Assembly: GCA_014925825.1 (NCBI GenBank)
Contig: JACGCK010000169.1
Coordinates: forward strand, 1 to 64,000
Length of the DNA stretch: 64,000 bases
Direction: 5' to 3'
Source: Pholiota molesta
Lineage: Eukaryota; Basidiomycota; Agaricomycetes; Agaricales; Strophariaceae
Notes under the pieces: model-generated
Database searches by the model: none
What the model was told of the DNA's origin: nothing
What the model saw: only the letters and a program-made list of their open reading frames with translations
Made by a program: the position numbers and the translations under genes
Part shown: positions 47,243 through 59,944 of the stretch, piece by piece
Numbering within the stretch: the first letter of the stretch is position 1
Layout: each line of letters begins with the position of its first letter

Positions 47243-49446
47243 ATGTTGCGTTCTCGACTAGGATTTAATAGTCTTTCAAAGCTTAGATATCCAGCTCATA
47301 CTCGGTCCTTCACTGGAGCCAGTTCCAACGTCCGTTCGAGATGGACCCGGCGAACAGTCGCGGGGGCTACCATGCTCACAGCGTCTTCTGTTATCTTGGC
47401 CTCGACGATCTACGCCGATAGCGACGAACTAACACCAAATGCAACAATAGGGTCCTTGGTCCGCACATACTTAGTGTATTCGATGTGCTCCATACCGGCT
47501 CTGGTCGACGCATCTCCTAAACTCCTATCCGGGTTGTCTTCCGTGCCAGGCCTGAAGCAGATAACAGAGGCTTTCGTGAGGGTTACATTTTTTGATCAAG
47601 TGAGTTATCAAGCGTCGTATCTTGATCTCGTCAATTTGACACGTCCCAGTTTGTCGGGGCAGACACTGCTGAAGAAGCCATCCCTCTCCTCCGTTCCCTT
47701 CGCGCAGGCAACAAAGGCGTTTTGTTCGCTTATTCCGTTGAGGTCGACGAGAACGAGGCAGCCGGTGCCTCTATTTCTCTTGCCTCTGTTGACGACACTC
47801 CTGGCTCACCCCCTCAAATTTCCGCAGCCGACGATCCCTTCCATATGAACATATTGTCGATGAGACGCTGCATTGCATTGACGTAGCTGCTGATTTTGAA
47901 GACGGACTAGCGAATAAATCTCCAGGAAGTACTCATCATGGGCGACGAACATGGGTCGCTGTGAAAGTGACAGCCCTCTTACCCGACGCACATGCCCTTC
48001 ACGCACTGTCCTCTCATATCGTTGCCTCTAGAAAAGCTCTCCCGAAATCCTTGAAGCAGCGACGGTCCCTTTCCCTGGCTCAGCTAGAATTGAAGATCTA
48101 GACATATTCTACGCGACTCGTCGTCTGCTGATCGTCTTCCGCTCAGCCCTGCTGATATCCAACACGTAAAAAAACTATACGCTGACCTTTCTAGAATTTG
48201 CGCTCATGCCAGGGAGAAAGGCGTGAAGATCATTGTGGATGCTGAATATAGGTAATTAAGTTTCGGATCAAAAATCAAGTGACGCTGACGATCATTAATC
48301 ATTCTCGCCACATAGCTGGTACCAACCTGCGATAGACGCTCTAACCTTAGGGCTCATGCGAGAATTTAATTCTCGTGCGCCTGGTAAAGCTGGGGACGTC
48401 CAACCACTCGTTTATGCGACTTTCCAATGTTATCTACGAAGGTAGGCCAGCTCGTCTCTTCCATATGTCGTCAATATCTTCGACTCATATTCACCGGCAG
48501 AACACCCGAACAATTGGCCTTGCAATTGAAGATTCTCGGAAACACAACTACTCTCTCGGTGTCAAACTCGTGCGTGGTGCATACCATCCGCATGAACTGG
48601 AAGCCCACAGACTTGCCACCGAATTCGACAACTCTCCCCATGCTGTCGGCGCCCCCCGACCTTCGTCCTCTATTTCTCCTGATGCAGAGCCGCCTGTATG
48701 GCGCGAGAAGAGGGACACGGACTACAATTATAACGAGTGCATTAAGATGCTGGCGAGGGTTGTCAAGGAAGACGTGGACCAGTGTTCAAGGAGCGCGTCG
48801 GGCAGCGCGTCCGTGGCATCTGTAAAGGGATGGTACGATTGGGTCAAGGGAACTAATACGCCTACAACGATTATCCAAGACACACCTCCATTGGCTTCGA
48901 GTCCTGGGATTGGTGTGCTGTTCGGCACACATAACTGGGAGAGTTGTGCCTTGATCCTGAAGGAACTTGTCCGCAATGGATTGGCTGTGGAGGACAGCAA
49001 GATCGAAGGCGGAATTAAGGTTGGAAATGAGACGGTAGAGAGAGTGGCTATCGGACAACTTTACGGTGAGCACTACTCTCCGGGTCCATTCCACCATACT
49101 TACGTGTGGAATGAAATCTAGGAATGTGTGACGATTGACAGACTCGGTTGTCAGTCGGATATCATCAACTACGCCTTTTGTTCTCAAGTGAGTTATCATT
49201 GAGAGTACTCCTCATACGTGGATTAATAAGATTGTTTCTAGATATGTGCCTTATGGTGCCTTGGCTGAAGTAATGCCCTATCTCAGCCGCCGCGCGATCG
49301 AGAACAAGTCCGTGTTGGGCGAAGGCGCTGCGCGGAGAGAGCGTCAAAGGGCGGCGCAAGAAATCAGGAAGCGCATTTTTGGTAGAAAATGTTTCATATC
49401 GGCCATAAGGATCGGTGTTGAATTAGAGCTGGGACCTTGGTCATGA
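47243..49446 (+). CDS. Proline dehydrogenase, mitochondrial
   Basis: Exons are 47243-47599, 47650-48251, 48316-48441, 48501-49065, 49142-49187 and 49242-49446. The first carries an Arg/Ser-rich mitochondrial presequence and a transmembrane-like stretch, then LVRTYLVYSMCSIPALVD. Conserved PRODH blocks follow: NKGVLFAYSVEVDE, KVTALLPDAHALHALSS, GVKIIVDAEYSWYQPAIDALT, VYATFQCYLRRTPE, YSLGVKLVRGAYHPHE, FGTHNWESC and YVPYGALAEVMPYLSRRAIEN. The enzyme oxidises proline to pyrroline-5-carboxylate with FAD in the inner mitochondrial membrane. Four single-base deletions are needed to explain the frame, near 47838, 48042, 48116 and 48528. Because every conserved block is intact, assembly error is more likely than decay. 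Confidence 0.88.
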
Positions 49447-50478
49447 TTACGAGCATTTAACGACATACGACATGTGTCCACGGTTTTTATAACTGGATTT
49501 TCTCAACTTTATAAATAGATAGTTTCGTGTTACGAACTATTGTGAACCCGTACACTTTATTGCTGTTGCAGCACAAGTTAGCAGAGAGCCATGGCGAGGT
49601 GGTGACAAGGTGGCGAAAGGCGGCTTCTTCGACGCATACGGGGTCGATCATAAATATCATGATAGACAAACTTTTCCTGCCTATAACCCCTTGGTCCCGT
49701 GAACAATATGTACTTGTAATGCTCGTAACCCAGTGTAATTAACGGCTATCAAATCTGACACTTCCACGCGTGTTTGCTACATGATCCACTGAACTACACA
49801 GCTCATAAATGAGGGTTATTACACGCACAAAAACATAAGCAGAAAGAATTTGACATTCCGATATTTTTCCATGGTCTACGGAGGTCATCGGAGAGTGCGC
49901 TTTTGAATGATTACGGGAGATAGGCTCAGATAGCGTATAAGTTGAGAGAATAGGAGATCGAGAGTCGAAGATCCTTTTCAGTTTAAACTTCTATAGATCT
50001 TCGGCTGGATGCCATTCCGCGGCAAGCAAATATGAAACCAAGTGTGAAGTTCCTATAGAGGCATTAAGCGCTCAGTGGCACAGGCGTCAGTACTATAAAT
50101 AGAATTCAGATTGATGCCGATGACAGACCAATAATCACTGAACCTACTTGGGAGTGTGTGCGATGCTTTGATAGACCGGAATTTTGGTCGGATGTCAATT
50201 GCACCATTTTGATATCGAATAGATTCTCAAACTGTACAAATACTACAAAAAGTGCGTAAAGCGTAAGTAGAAGCAATAATAAACTACTGTGGCTCGAGCG
50301 TGGCAAATTTGCGCAGTCCACGAGGTCATGTTCTGTCATGTTACGTGGACGTCTTTGTGAACCAGGGTTGAACCAGGGTAAACATCAGGCAATCCTTCGC
50401 TTTTACTGCATTCTTATATCCATCCTTTTCTGGCCCGTACGTCTATAGCCTTTGAATCAACTGCATATCGAGGCCTCG
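49447..50478. other. Intergenic
   Basis: No gene is recognised. A minus-strand frame at 50106-50339 contains one leucine-rich hydrophobic run and could be a small membrane peptide, but nothing else supports it. Confidence 0.35.
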
Positions 50479-51412
50479 ATGTCTCTTAACCCTAACGGTG
50501 TTTATATATGGCAAGTTGAGTAAACTTTCAACTATAAAGTCGAGATGTCAATTTTTATTATTTCAATGCCAGATCTGCGACACGCGCAGAGATTGAGCTT
50601 CGACCTGCAATCCCAGAGAATTTACGAGGGAATGCTGAACGAATAGAAGAGTGGTCAAGCTCTCTTATCGAATCTATGAGCAAAGATCTCAAGCATTCAG
50701 AGGAATGGGCTTGTGAAATATGTGGTGTGTTATTCTTTCTTGTAAGTAGTAGATAATCTAGTCCAACTTGAATCTCGTAGGTGAACCAGCCAGAGGAGCC
50801 AAATACGACATCGCATCGCGAACGCATCTCCCAGAACCTGACGTCGTGGTCTATGTAAGTTTCTAGAGCTATGGATCGGCGATGTTGTCTCTGATTATGG
50901 ACTATAAAGATGCACCAAGTTTGCGACTCGACGGGAAATAATTTCTGCTGCGCAATGCTAGACAAGCAATCAGAATGGATGGCTGCTTTCGGCGGCTTGA
51001 GCCCCGATTTTCCGAACCTCCACAGATTAGCCGGTCTGCAATTCCCTCTCTCGGGCAGTTGCCTCAATTGCGAAGATAATAAAACTGCTCAATCTCAATT
51101 GAATCGCTGCGGAGGATGTGAATTAGTACGGTGAGTCTCCTAAACGTTGTAAGTATTCTAGATCTTCAATTTGAAAACCTGGATTACTCGCTAGATATTG
51201 TGGGTATGTAGTTGGTCACTCTATATACTCACCATCAACTACTAAAGTTGTTTATTATTACAGTGCTGATTGTCAGAAAAGCGATTGGAAAAGACACAAG
51301 AAGGTTAGCGCAATTTCATTGGTACAAATCTGAATTGGTATTCTGATTGTTCAATTCTCTTTCGAAGATCTGCAAGATAATCAAAAGCCTAAGATGGGTG
51401 GAGGGAGAGTGA
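50479..51412 (+). CDS. MYND zinc-finger protein A (tandem pair)
   Basis: Exons that can be read: first exon from 50479 (uncertain), about 50574-50724, 50781-50854, 50910-51130, a 9-nt micro-exon at 51195-51203, then the exon starting near 51264 and a last one ending at 51412. The body has AEIELRPAIPENLRG, a first Cys pair (CEICGEPA), VYMHQVCD, and a C-terminal MYND finger: CLNC, RCGGCELVRYCGADCQ, WKRHKKICK. MYND fingers bind proline-rich partners, and this group is common and uncharacterised in mushrooms. Compared with its neighbour B, the first exon lacks two bases, so the start region may be damaged or missequenced. The intron after 50510 would use a GC donor (GCAAGT). Confidence 0.7.
51195..51203 (+). 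other. 9-nt micro-exon of MYND gene A
   Basis: ATATTGTGG lies between a CTAG acceptor and a GTATGT donor. Joining it to the exons ending at 51130 and starting near 51264 gives VRYCGADCQ in frame. Skipping it would remove a zinc-binding Cys of the MYND finger. Confidence 0.75.
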
Positions 51413-51974
51413 ATCATTCAATCCATCTCGAGACCTTTTAAACCAGCATGGAAAACTTGAAGCACTAGCTCTTTTGAGAAACCTTGTATGCTGTATTCCC
51501 AGCAAAATAAGCGCCCATGACGCGAATATACAACAGCAACTTGTAACGGAACACCTCCTCGGAAATACTGATGCTATAAAGGACAGCCTCCTCTTGAGCG
51601 GGTAAGGCTACTGGCCTAGCGGTAAGTTCAAGGTAAATTAAGTATTGCCTTCAGGTCAAATGTCATAGCCCTGAAATGGAAAACAACTTGGCAGCTTGGG
51701 AAAACTAATCTACACTTCAATATCACAAAGCTAGGCATCATCTGCATCAAAGATTAAAGATAGTCAAGTCGTATTTCGAAATGAAATGGCTCGAGCGCAA
51801 CAATTCAAGTAAGTAGTAGAGTCCAAAGGGTCACGTGTGCGTCCCTTCGTAGTCCAAAAAGTAATCACAAAGTACAAAGGAGGTTGTTGAAACTATCCTT
51901 TAATCTTGCATTCTTGTATCGTCCCCATTCCAACTCCTGCCGCATTATTCTCTTGACTGCATCGTAAAGACTCG
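51413..51974. other. Spacer between the MYND paralogs
   Basis: No gene is recognised. The text just before 51975 resembles that before 50479 (a pyrimidine-rich run ending near CATTCTTG/CATTCTTATATC), as expected of a duplicated promoter. Confidence 0.4.
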
Positions 51975-52955
51975 ATGTCCACCTTAATTCTAACGGCGTT
52001 CACATATGGCTCGTTGAGTTGGCCTTTCAAATCGAAACCCGGGTTGGGTTCTCAATGTCTGTTTTCGCCAGAAATGGGAAACGCGCCGAGATAGAACTTC
52101 GACCTGCAATTCCCGAGAATATCCGAGGGAAGGTTGAAGCCTTGAAAATCTGGTCGCAGTCTCTTGTTATGTCCATGGGCAACGATCTCAAGCATACGGA
52201 TGAATGGACTTGCGAAATATGCGGTATGCCATTCTTCATTGTCAATGTTTAGATTGGCGATACAAAATCTGACGCCCTATAGGTAAGCCCGCCAGGGAAA
52301 CTAAATACGACGTCGCGTCGTGGACACATCTCCAAGAACCTCGAATCGTCATATATGTACGTTCCTTGACCTCCGTATTGGGAGGTACTGTCTTTTGACC
52401 ATTACTATGCCGTGGATCTATAAAGATTCACCATGTTTGCGATGCGGGAAACAAGACCTGCTCTACCACAATTGACAGGCAATCAGCCCAGATGGCGGCT
52501 ATGAGCGGCTTGAGAGCTGATTTTCCCGAGTTCGACTCAGATGGTGTGGAATACCCTCTTGCGGGAAGCTGTCTCAACTGCCAAAAGGACACTTCTGCGA
52601 AGTCGACATTAAGTCGCTGTGGAGGATGTAAGCTGGTCAGGTAAGGTTCCTTATAAATTCGAAATCTTTGCATATGATCTAATTCCTCCATTGTGCTTCA
52701 GATATTGCGGGTATGTTGCTTGTTCATTCTATATTCTCTGAACATATACTAGTACTGATGCGGGCCATCATTTTTGCATGACCATAGCACTGAGTGTCAG
52801 AGTAGCGACTGGAAAAGACACAAGAAGGTCAGCATTTATGGCACGATCTCATCGGCTCATTGGCTACGAGTCTGCACTGATATGCTGATTACTCAATTAT
52901 CCCTTTACAGATCTGCAAGATGATCAAAAGCGTGAATTGGGTGGACGGGATTTGA
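51975..52955 (+). CDS. MYND zinc-finger protein B (tandem pair)
   Basis: This is a paralog of the gene ending 560 bases upstream, on the same strand with the same exon plan. Readable parts are RAEIELRPAIPENIRG, EWTCEICGKPARET, YIHHVCDAG, PLAGSCLNC, LSRCGGCKLVRYCGTECQ and WKRHKKICKMIKSV, with the stop at 52953-52955. The MYND finger is again split by a 9-nt micro-exon (52702-52710). The start is unsure: the frame beginning at 52019 runs straight into the body without a splice, whereas an ATG at 51975 aligns with the start of paralog A. The two proteins share roughly half to two thirds of residues over the body, so the duplication is not recent. Confidence 0.72.
52702..52710 (+). other. 9-nt micro-exon of MYND gene B
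   Basis: ATATTGCGG lies between a TTCAG acceptor and a GTATGT donor. Joining it gives VRYCGTECQ in frame, exactly as in paralog A, so the micro-exon predates the duplication. Confidence 0.78.
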
Positions 52956-53169
52956 ACCTTCCATTAGAGCTGTCTCATCCGCGTCGGCAGACTCGGAATA
53001 TGGGCCATATGTAGTATCCTCGGCAAAATAAGCGCCCGTGACTAAAATACATACTTAACATCATCTCACGAGCCGCACAGATAAATTTCCTAAGGTGTAC
53101 CGTTTTCTAATTATGAGGTTCGTGTACACGATATTTTATAATACAAGTTTTTCTACATGTGTTATTTAA

Positions 53170-54744
53170 TTACCCTGTCTTTGCTTTCAGCTGCCTCCAC
53201 AACATCACATACATCACACCTCCGACAGCCACGACGACTATCTGTACGATAGCATAGTTCACCATTCCCATCTTCACTCCAGCGCCTCCGAGAATAGAAC
53301 CAGTTACACGGCCTACAGTATTGCTGTATTGAATGGCCAAACTGATCCTCCCGTTCCATGTGTCGGGAGTTGCTTTGAGAGCAAACTCAAGGTACATGTA
53401 CTGGCTAAATTAAACCCAAGGGCAATAAGGAACCAACAAATGAACAAAGATCCAACAGTGACTTTGTTGGCGAGTAATGTGCTAAGCATGATAAGAAGGC
53501 CGACGGCGCCCGTGAACGTTCCAACGGCGAGAATGACTCGGTCCTGAATGCGCCGAGCATAGCGTATGTTTAGAAGAAGAAAAGGGAAGGAAGAAATCCC
53601 ACCCAACGCAATGAGATTCCCTGCGTCGTACGGTGAATATCCAAGAGCTTTGGCCGTGAAGATAGGAATATTGGCTTCCCAGGCGTTAAGGACAAAAAAC
53701 ATGTCATCGCAAAATAGCACATGCATACTATGACACGCCATTGGTGAGACGATACATGATCATACATTGCCTCGACTGTCCGGTTAGGTGGCGTGGTTGA
53801 TGCTATTAATTCGAGAGGTTCTGGATGAGGTTGTGGAGGAACATCTTCAAAAATCAGAGCACTCAGAGCTCCAAATATGACCCAGGTCATGGCCATAACC
53901 CAGCCAGGGCTCGTCACCCCATTAAACACCCTGTTTTTGAATCCAATTTTATAGAGGAGACCTCCAAAGAACGGGCCGGTGGAGAAACCGAAGGTCTGGC
54001 CGATGATGAGCCAACCGGCGAGTGTGGTTCGCTGTCGGATGCCAACGATACGACCGTCCGAGCAGTAACGTTTACTATACAGGAAAGCGATGAAGCCAAA
54101 TCCGGAGACGATTCGACCGAGCAGGATCATATAAAGCCAATTGACTCGGTAGGCGAGGGCATATATGATGTTTCCTAGTATCGCAGCGCTGTATGCAATA
54201 TTCAAGGGCTTGGCATATTGTTCTGCACGTCCATAAAATAAGGGTCACTATACATGAGAATTTCATTTTCGAGATACTTACTTCCGTCTAACCTGGTGAT
54301 AAAGATCAGTCCAATCCCAGAAAATATAGTTGGGATTCCGATGGTCAACCCCGCAAAAATGGCCGTTCCTCCAAGGCGCTGAGTATAAACACTCGCAGAA
54401 GAGACAACTATAAAGAATGAAACCTAGATAAAGTGCAATTTCGTCAGTTTCATGTCATTCTGAGGTCACGTCGAATTCTGCACCTGAAATAATGCATTGC
54501 CTCCAAGAATGATAAACAAGGATCTCAGACTTGGAAGCTTGAATTCAGTATTTTCCGTTTGATCGTCTTCGCTTGTGATCTCCGAGTCAACTTGACGGGT
54601 AAATTCCTGTACATTCGAAGGAACAAGAACGTCAGGCCTGGGTGCGTAGACCGGTGAAAGGTTCTTGGATAATTTTGCGAGGTCGCTGTAAGCTAGTCTG
54701 GTGTAGCCAACCACAGACGGTGATTGTAAGCTTGGAGTAGTCAT
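53170..54744 (-). CDS. MFS transporter (drug/organic-solute type)
   Basis: The gene reads right to left from 54744. A hydrophilic N-terminus of about 75 residues (MTTPSLQSPSVVGYTRLAYS) is followed by LPSLRSLFIILGGNALFQV. Helices run through GLTIGIPTIFSGIGLIF, a loop, and LGRIVSGFGFIAFLYSKRY. QRTTLAGWLIIGQTFGFSTGPF resembles motif C of MFS exchangers. The C-terminal half has GYSPYDAGNLIALGG and IQYSNTVGRVTGSILGGAG, ending LKAKTG. The substrate is unknown. One base is missing in the run of six T near 53696 (frame FFVLNAWEANIPIF) and one in the CCC near 53366 (LPDTWNGRIS). A glucose- or proton-coupled role cannot be inferred. Confidence 0.75.
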
Positions 54745-55224
54745 CGATTCGGAGCCCTGTTAGCTTTTGAGGATCGTCCAGACCGAGCGTAGTCGAAGGG
54801 AAAGATAGAGGGCATAGGAAAAAGTGTCTCAACGGTTGTAAGTAGTCCCGACGAAAGTAAAATTATCGGGCCTGTGAAACTTTGGAACAACCCACTGCAC
54901 GAAGTGATGGATTGATAATTGGTGTCGGGCTTCGGGGTATCTGTGCGGAGCAAGATTAACACATGGGATTCCACAAGATTTGAGTAACACATTCAGTGAT
55001 CACACATCCAAGTCATAGAAAAAAATGATAAGTAAGTGGTATGAACAAAGAACTAACACGAGAGCGTGTAAAGCAAAGCTTTTCCAGTGAATGGGGGGGA
55101 TCGAAAAGGAGACTAAAAAATGATCATGTAGAATACAACAATAAGCACTTCCGGGAAGTCATAGCCGATCATAACTATTATTTCAGTGCAGAATAAAGAG
55201 GGCGGACAAATGGGGCAAGGAAAC
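54745..55224. other. Intergenic
   Basis: This stretch holds the promoter of the MFS gene and the 3-prime end of VPS35. Short minus-strand frames (54741-54992, 54632-54832) look like leader shadows. Confidence 0.4.
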
Positions 55225-58200
55225 TCATCGAGAAATGCCCATCTTCAGCAGTGCGCCGACAACATCCACCTCATCCCACCGCGAGTCTACTGCATCTGTG
55301 CCTTCAGATGCAGCGTGTTTCCTTCGCTGGATGTAGACAAGGGTATTCCTGAAGTGCTTCGTGATCATCTCGGGTGTTTGGACGCCTTCTATGAGACCCG
55401 GTGGCGCTCGCTGTGATGGGTGGACGTCGGGTGAGGAGATATTGTCGATGCTTGACGTGATCAACTCCACAAGGCTGTTAACAAATTTAGGGGCGACCTA
55501 GAAGAAAAATGAATACAAGGTATGTGGCTGAAAGAGTAATCATTCTTACTGCTTGGGCGCCGCGATCGAGGTAATACAGGTATTGATCGAGGGTATCGCA
55601 ATACAATTGCACAGTTACGATTTCTTCAATCGCGGAATTTGCAATCCGCAATGATTTCTGCAGGCATTCTAAAACGCGCTTACTATCTTGATGGGGATAC
55701 TGTCCACAAAGTTAGTATTCACTACAGGGCACAATGTGCAGACACTTACAGCTTTGACTGTTCCCTCTGCATCCTTGTCTACAGGAGGTTTCTCAACGAC
55801 AGCCGGTTTCTCCCCAGCCTCCGTGTCCCCTTCTGCTGGAGGCGGAGCTTCTTGCCACCAGAGATGGCTAGCTAGACCGACGGCCGTTGCTTGGTGGCTC
55901 TTCTTCAAGAGTTTAGCACCATGGAGTGCCGCCTTCGTGATCAGCGTATCGAAATTGTCGATGTTGAATACCTTCGCGCCTGCCAGCGTACCGATGATAA
56001 GGGTGATCGCTTGCAGCTGTGCTCGAGACTCGGAAATGTTGTCCTCGTACACGCTGAAGGCCTGCACGTAGAAATCGTAGGCGAGATCTTCGAAGCCGCA
56101 TTCATCTGCGATTTGTGCAGAGAGAAGGAAGAGCCGTAGAGCAATGGTCGGCGCCTCCACAGTTGTGGCTAGGATTGAGGTCAACTGCCGAACGAATTTG
56201 AGGATCGTCGAAACTTTAGTCTCCCATTCAGGTTCCTGATTTCGGATATGAGCAGTGAAGGCGCTCGCATAGAGGATTGAACACATACAACATGTTCACG
56301 ATTCTTGTAGCGCCGGCATAACTTAATAGAGGAGGTGATTAGCGCAGGGAACGTGAACCGCATTCTTTCTCCGCCGAGATCGAAGTGCCGGCGAGCGATT
56401 TGGAGGAGCTGATAAATTATGTGACTATTATTATTCGAGTAGAAGGGTAATGTCAATAATCGACTCACTTCGAATTGAGTGTCCAAAGACTCTGAGCGGA
56501 ACAGATGTACCATCCGCGCCACCCAGCCTTGCTCTTCCGCCATCTCTTCTCTTTCCATGAAGTAAGGCCCTTGTCTCCGCACTTCCCTGATATTTGCTTG
56601 TTGGCCATTAGGCAAGGGGGGTGCACCAGAGTCTGTCTGGTCCTTAATCAGAACATGACACAACTCCAGTACACCATCGACATCCTCGGGTGCCTCGATG
56701 ATAGTTTCGTTCTTGAGGACGGAAGAGACGATTGAGTGCGCAATCGAGCGCCGTGTGGTGAAAAGTTGTTTCGTTAGTAAGGGAACGTAGTTGGGGATAG
56801 CAAGGAGTGTGAGGACGGATTGGTAAGAATTTATCGGGGCAACGAGTAAGGAAGCGAGATTTGAGGTGGTTTGTTGGGCATGTAGATCCGGACTAATATG
56901 TAAGTTAGTTGATGAATAGTTGGAAAAGATAAGGTATGCATACCTATCAGAGTATTCTTTGATCTTTTCCGCAGCAAAACCGAGCACCTGGTCGACATAC
57001 TCCAGGCGGTCAGGATAGCAGCTTAATGACAAGTTGGTCAATGATACGAATAGTGCTGTGATGTCTTGGATAGAGAGATCAGGACGAGCCTAAGGAAATG
57101 CAATAGGTTAATAAGCGTGCTGATACAGAGAAGGCCCACTTGCCTTGATGAGCTCAACGACCTGTTTCCAGAAGACTTCGAAGAGTTGTACATCTTCAGG
57201 AACGCCTCGGAATTTACGCACGGGCGTTTCCTCCTTGCCTGTAGTAGGCACTTTATCATCAGAAGCATCGATCGGCGGCGGCTCTGTGACAGAGGTTGCA
57301 TCGGATTCATCTGTCGCAGTCGTCGGCGTGGGTGGTTCACCCCAGGAGGGCGTTTCCAAAGAGGGCGACGTCGGGGATGCTGCGCGGTATGCGCCTTGCT
57401 CGCGTGCTTTAGCTTTCTGCGTTTTCACCTTCTCAGCCAGGCGACGCGCTGCGGCTTCTTCTTGACGCTTCGTTTCCTCTGGGTCCTCGCTTTCTGCTTC
57501 TCTTGCTGCATACGAGGCGAGACGGTCGATTAATGCGATTACGATTTGTTTAATGTTAACTTTGGGATGTAATTGGGCGGTAGCAGATAAGAAAGGACCG
57601 AGAGTGTGCAAGTGGAATTCATCAGTAAAGACCTAGGAGACAGGTTAAGTATACAATCCATCCAGATTCCAGGAGGACACACCTGAATGACGACCTCCAT
57701 GAGGTATTCCTGGGCTATTACATCCTTGCAGTTAACTACTTGCTCCAGAATACTTGGCAAGATAGTTTTCTGGTACATGTCCAAGTCCACGCCATCCAAC
57801 TGACTCAATCTAACAAGATTGGTCCCTACAAGGATACGGAGTTCGCGACGTTCCATTTCACGCTTTTCGCGATCCCTCGAATGTCCTTGATGTTGGAGCC
57901 GTACCCAAAGTTTGTTCATCTCGATGAAGTTGGTGAGGACGAATGTTATGGAATCTTGGAGGTTTCCTGCAGGACTAAAAGTAACGTATTCAGATAACGC
58001 AGATAGAATTATGAACCAAGAGAACCATACCCCGGTTCTAAACCAACTGGAAGGTGGTCTCTCGTCTGCCCGCTCAAATAGTGTCGGAGGAACAGTCCAC
58101 GGATAGGATGCAGTACACCACGCGACATTTCCATCATGTCCTTCATAATTTCCTTCACCGGCGCGTCAGGAATCGACATGTATACAGAGCCAACAGTAAT

Positions 58201-58632
58201 CATCAGGTATAGCCGGGGGATGATATTGCCTGCGTATTGCACCAGTTCATAGAGGTCTGCCAGATGGTGTCGCGATTGGGTATGTGCCTCGTATAAGTAA
58301 TTCGATAAATATCGTAAAGCGTCGAATACCGCCATATCTGCATCAGACTGTTCAGACGCCGTGACATTGGACCGCAGCAGCAACTCACATAATTCATAAT
58401 ATTGTTTGGGCGACAGAGACGAGGTCCGCAATTCAGCAAGCATCAAGCTTGCACTCTTCAGAGCGTCCATGAGTTGGTCCAACTCCTATGATAATTGTGA
58501 ATAGGGAATCCATATGATACACCAACAGGAAATATGGCGTACGAGGTGCCGCTTCATCTGTTGGACCTGTATTTTGACGGTATTGATAGCCTCGCTCAGA
58601 AGCTTGCCCTCCTCCACCGCTGGCTGCGCCAT
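55225..58632 (-). CDS. VPS35, retromer core subunit
   Basis: The gene starts at 58632 ([20 protein letters not shown]) and runs left through about ten exons to a stop at 55225. Conserved VPS35 blocks follow in order: [18 protein letters not shown], the PRLYLM-type motif that contacts VPS26, then [20 protein letters not shown] and GLFLRHYLS. Next are [32 protein letters not shown], a charged low-complexity insert (57250-57500), and the C-terminal alpha-solenoid blocks [21 protein letters not shown] and [14 protein letters not shown]35 is the scaffold of the retromer that recycles cargo from endosomes to the Golgi. The reading frame is intact over the whole gene, unlike several neighbours. The Asp/Glu/Ala-rich insert is longer than usual. 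Confidence 0.93.
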
Positions 58633-59944
58633 GGTAGTAGTTGTGGTAGCCAGTGCTGGAAATGTTGGGGGATGGAGAGCAAGAGAACGATGTCGGTGGC
58701 AAGTCGAGACTCGACATTGGCGGCCAGGGCGCACGAATCCTGTTTGCACACGTTGGGGCCATCATTTGTCAGCTCTCCCATCCACCTTTCCAGAAGTCGA
58801 GACTTCACCTTGCTCTTACCAGTTACCAGCTTGCATTCCTTCACTCGTTGATCTCCAAGCTTGTCTCTCCACGGCTCCTTTCTATCCTAAAGTTCGTTGA
58901 ACTGATCATGGGAGGAAACTTCAAAAGTCTTTTCTACTGGAACTATCAGTGATCTGGTGAAATTTTGGTGGGATGGTGGCAGAACCGACCCATATTTTCC
59001 CAATTGCCATGCTCGTGTTCTAAACCACGAACGCAAATGCTGGTACGAGTGATATGGCGCCATTAGCTGGGTATATATTTGCGCCAATTGCATGACACAT
59101 TAGAAAGACATTGGCCGCTGTTGTTCAACGACTTTCTCCTTATGTCAATTTGACGAGTCTTTTATGGGAATTCACTTATCGGATTACAGATAATACTCGT
59201 CTCCTGAGTCACCAGGTTATACCAGTGAAGACGAAGAACATCGCGAGGTACGAAGCCACATGTCATTATTGTTCTCATGCCCATTCTAATGTTAAAACTT
59301 GACAGTTTCGTCTACTTTCACCCACGTTTCTTACACTATGACTATTATCAGGGATAAAGATTCATGATTCTGGACTCTCAGACTGAGCGCGCTTGGTGGA
59401 ACTCAACATACACAATGCGCTGAGCCATTAACGCTCTTCTCTATCCAAGGGTTTCGGAACCTTAGGACCGTTACTCGACCCCTTCTATTATCTTGCCGAC
59501 AACCAACGGAACAATCGAGTTCTCTGCCGGTACCTATCCTTCTTTTGTTGTGCGTTCCCCAACGTGTGCGCTGGATATCGTCCTGTGTTCCGTGTGTCCT
59601 TCGCTTGCGAATCTCGTCTAAGTATAGTCGGTGACTGGGATTCAACCTCAGTCCTCGGTGTTCAAACTTCTAATGAGGACATTACCCATGAAGTCTATTG
59701 TCGGGGCACCTCAAATTTCTACTACATGTCCGCTCCGAAACCCAGGTTCTGCCGACGTACTCTACTGTAAACAATTACAGGGTCTGGCTATTGTCTAGCG
59801 CATCTCATCTACATATCGAAGCACGTTATTGGGGTGTATAAAAGGTCTACTGTTTTTCGAGAGCGCCAGTAGTTTGGCCACCCAGTCCTACAGTCATACT
59901 TTCGAAGCTCATCTGTCCACCGCTAATTTCAGCAATCAGAAATT
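58633..59944. other. Divergent intergenic region with pheromone-gene promoter
   Basis: No further gene is recognised. A TATAAAA box at 59837-59843 lies 108 nt before the ATG of the pheromone-like gene, a spacing usual for strongly expressed fungal genes. The VPS35 promoter lies at the left end. Confidence 0.5.
59837..59843 (+). promoter_or_regulatory. TATA box of the pheromone-like gene
   Basis: TATAAAA stands in a GTGTATAAAAGG context and is the best TATA match in the surrounding kilobase. The distance to the ATG at 59945 allows a leader of about 75 nt. Confidence 0.5.
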
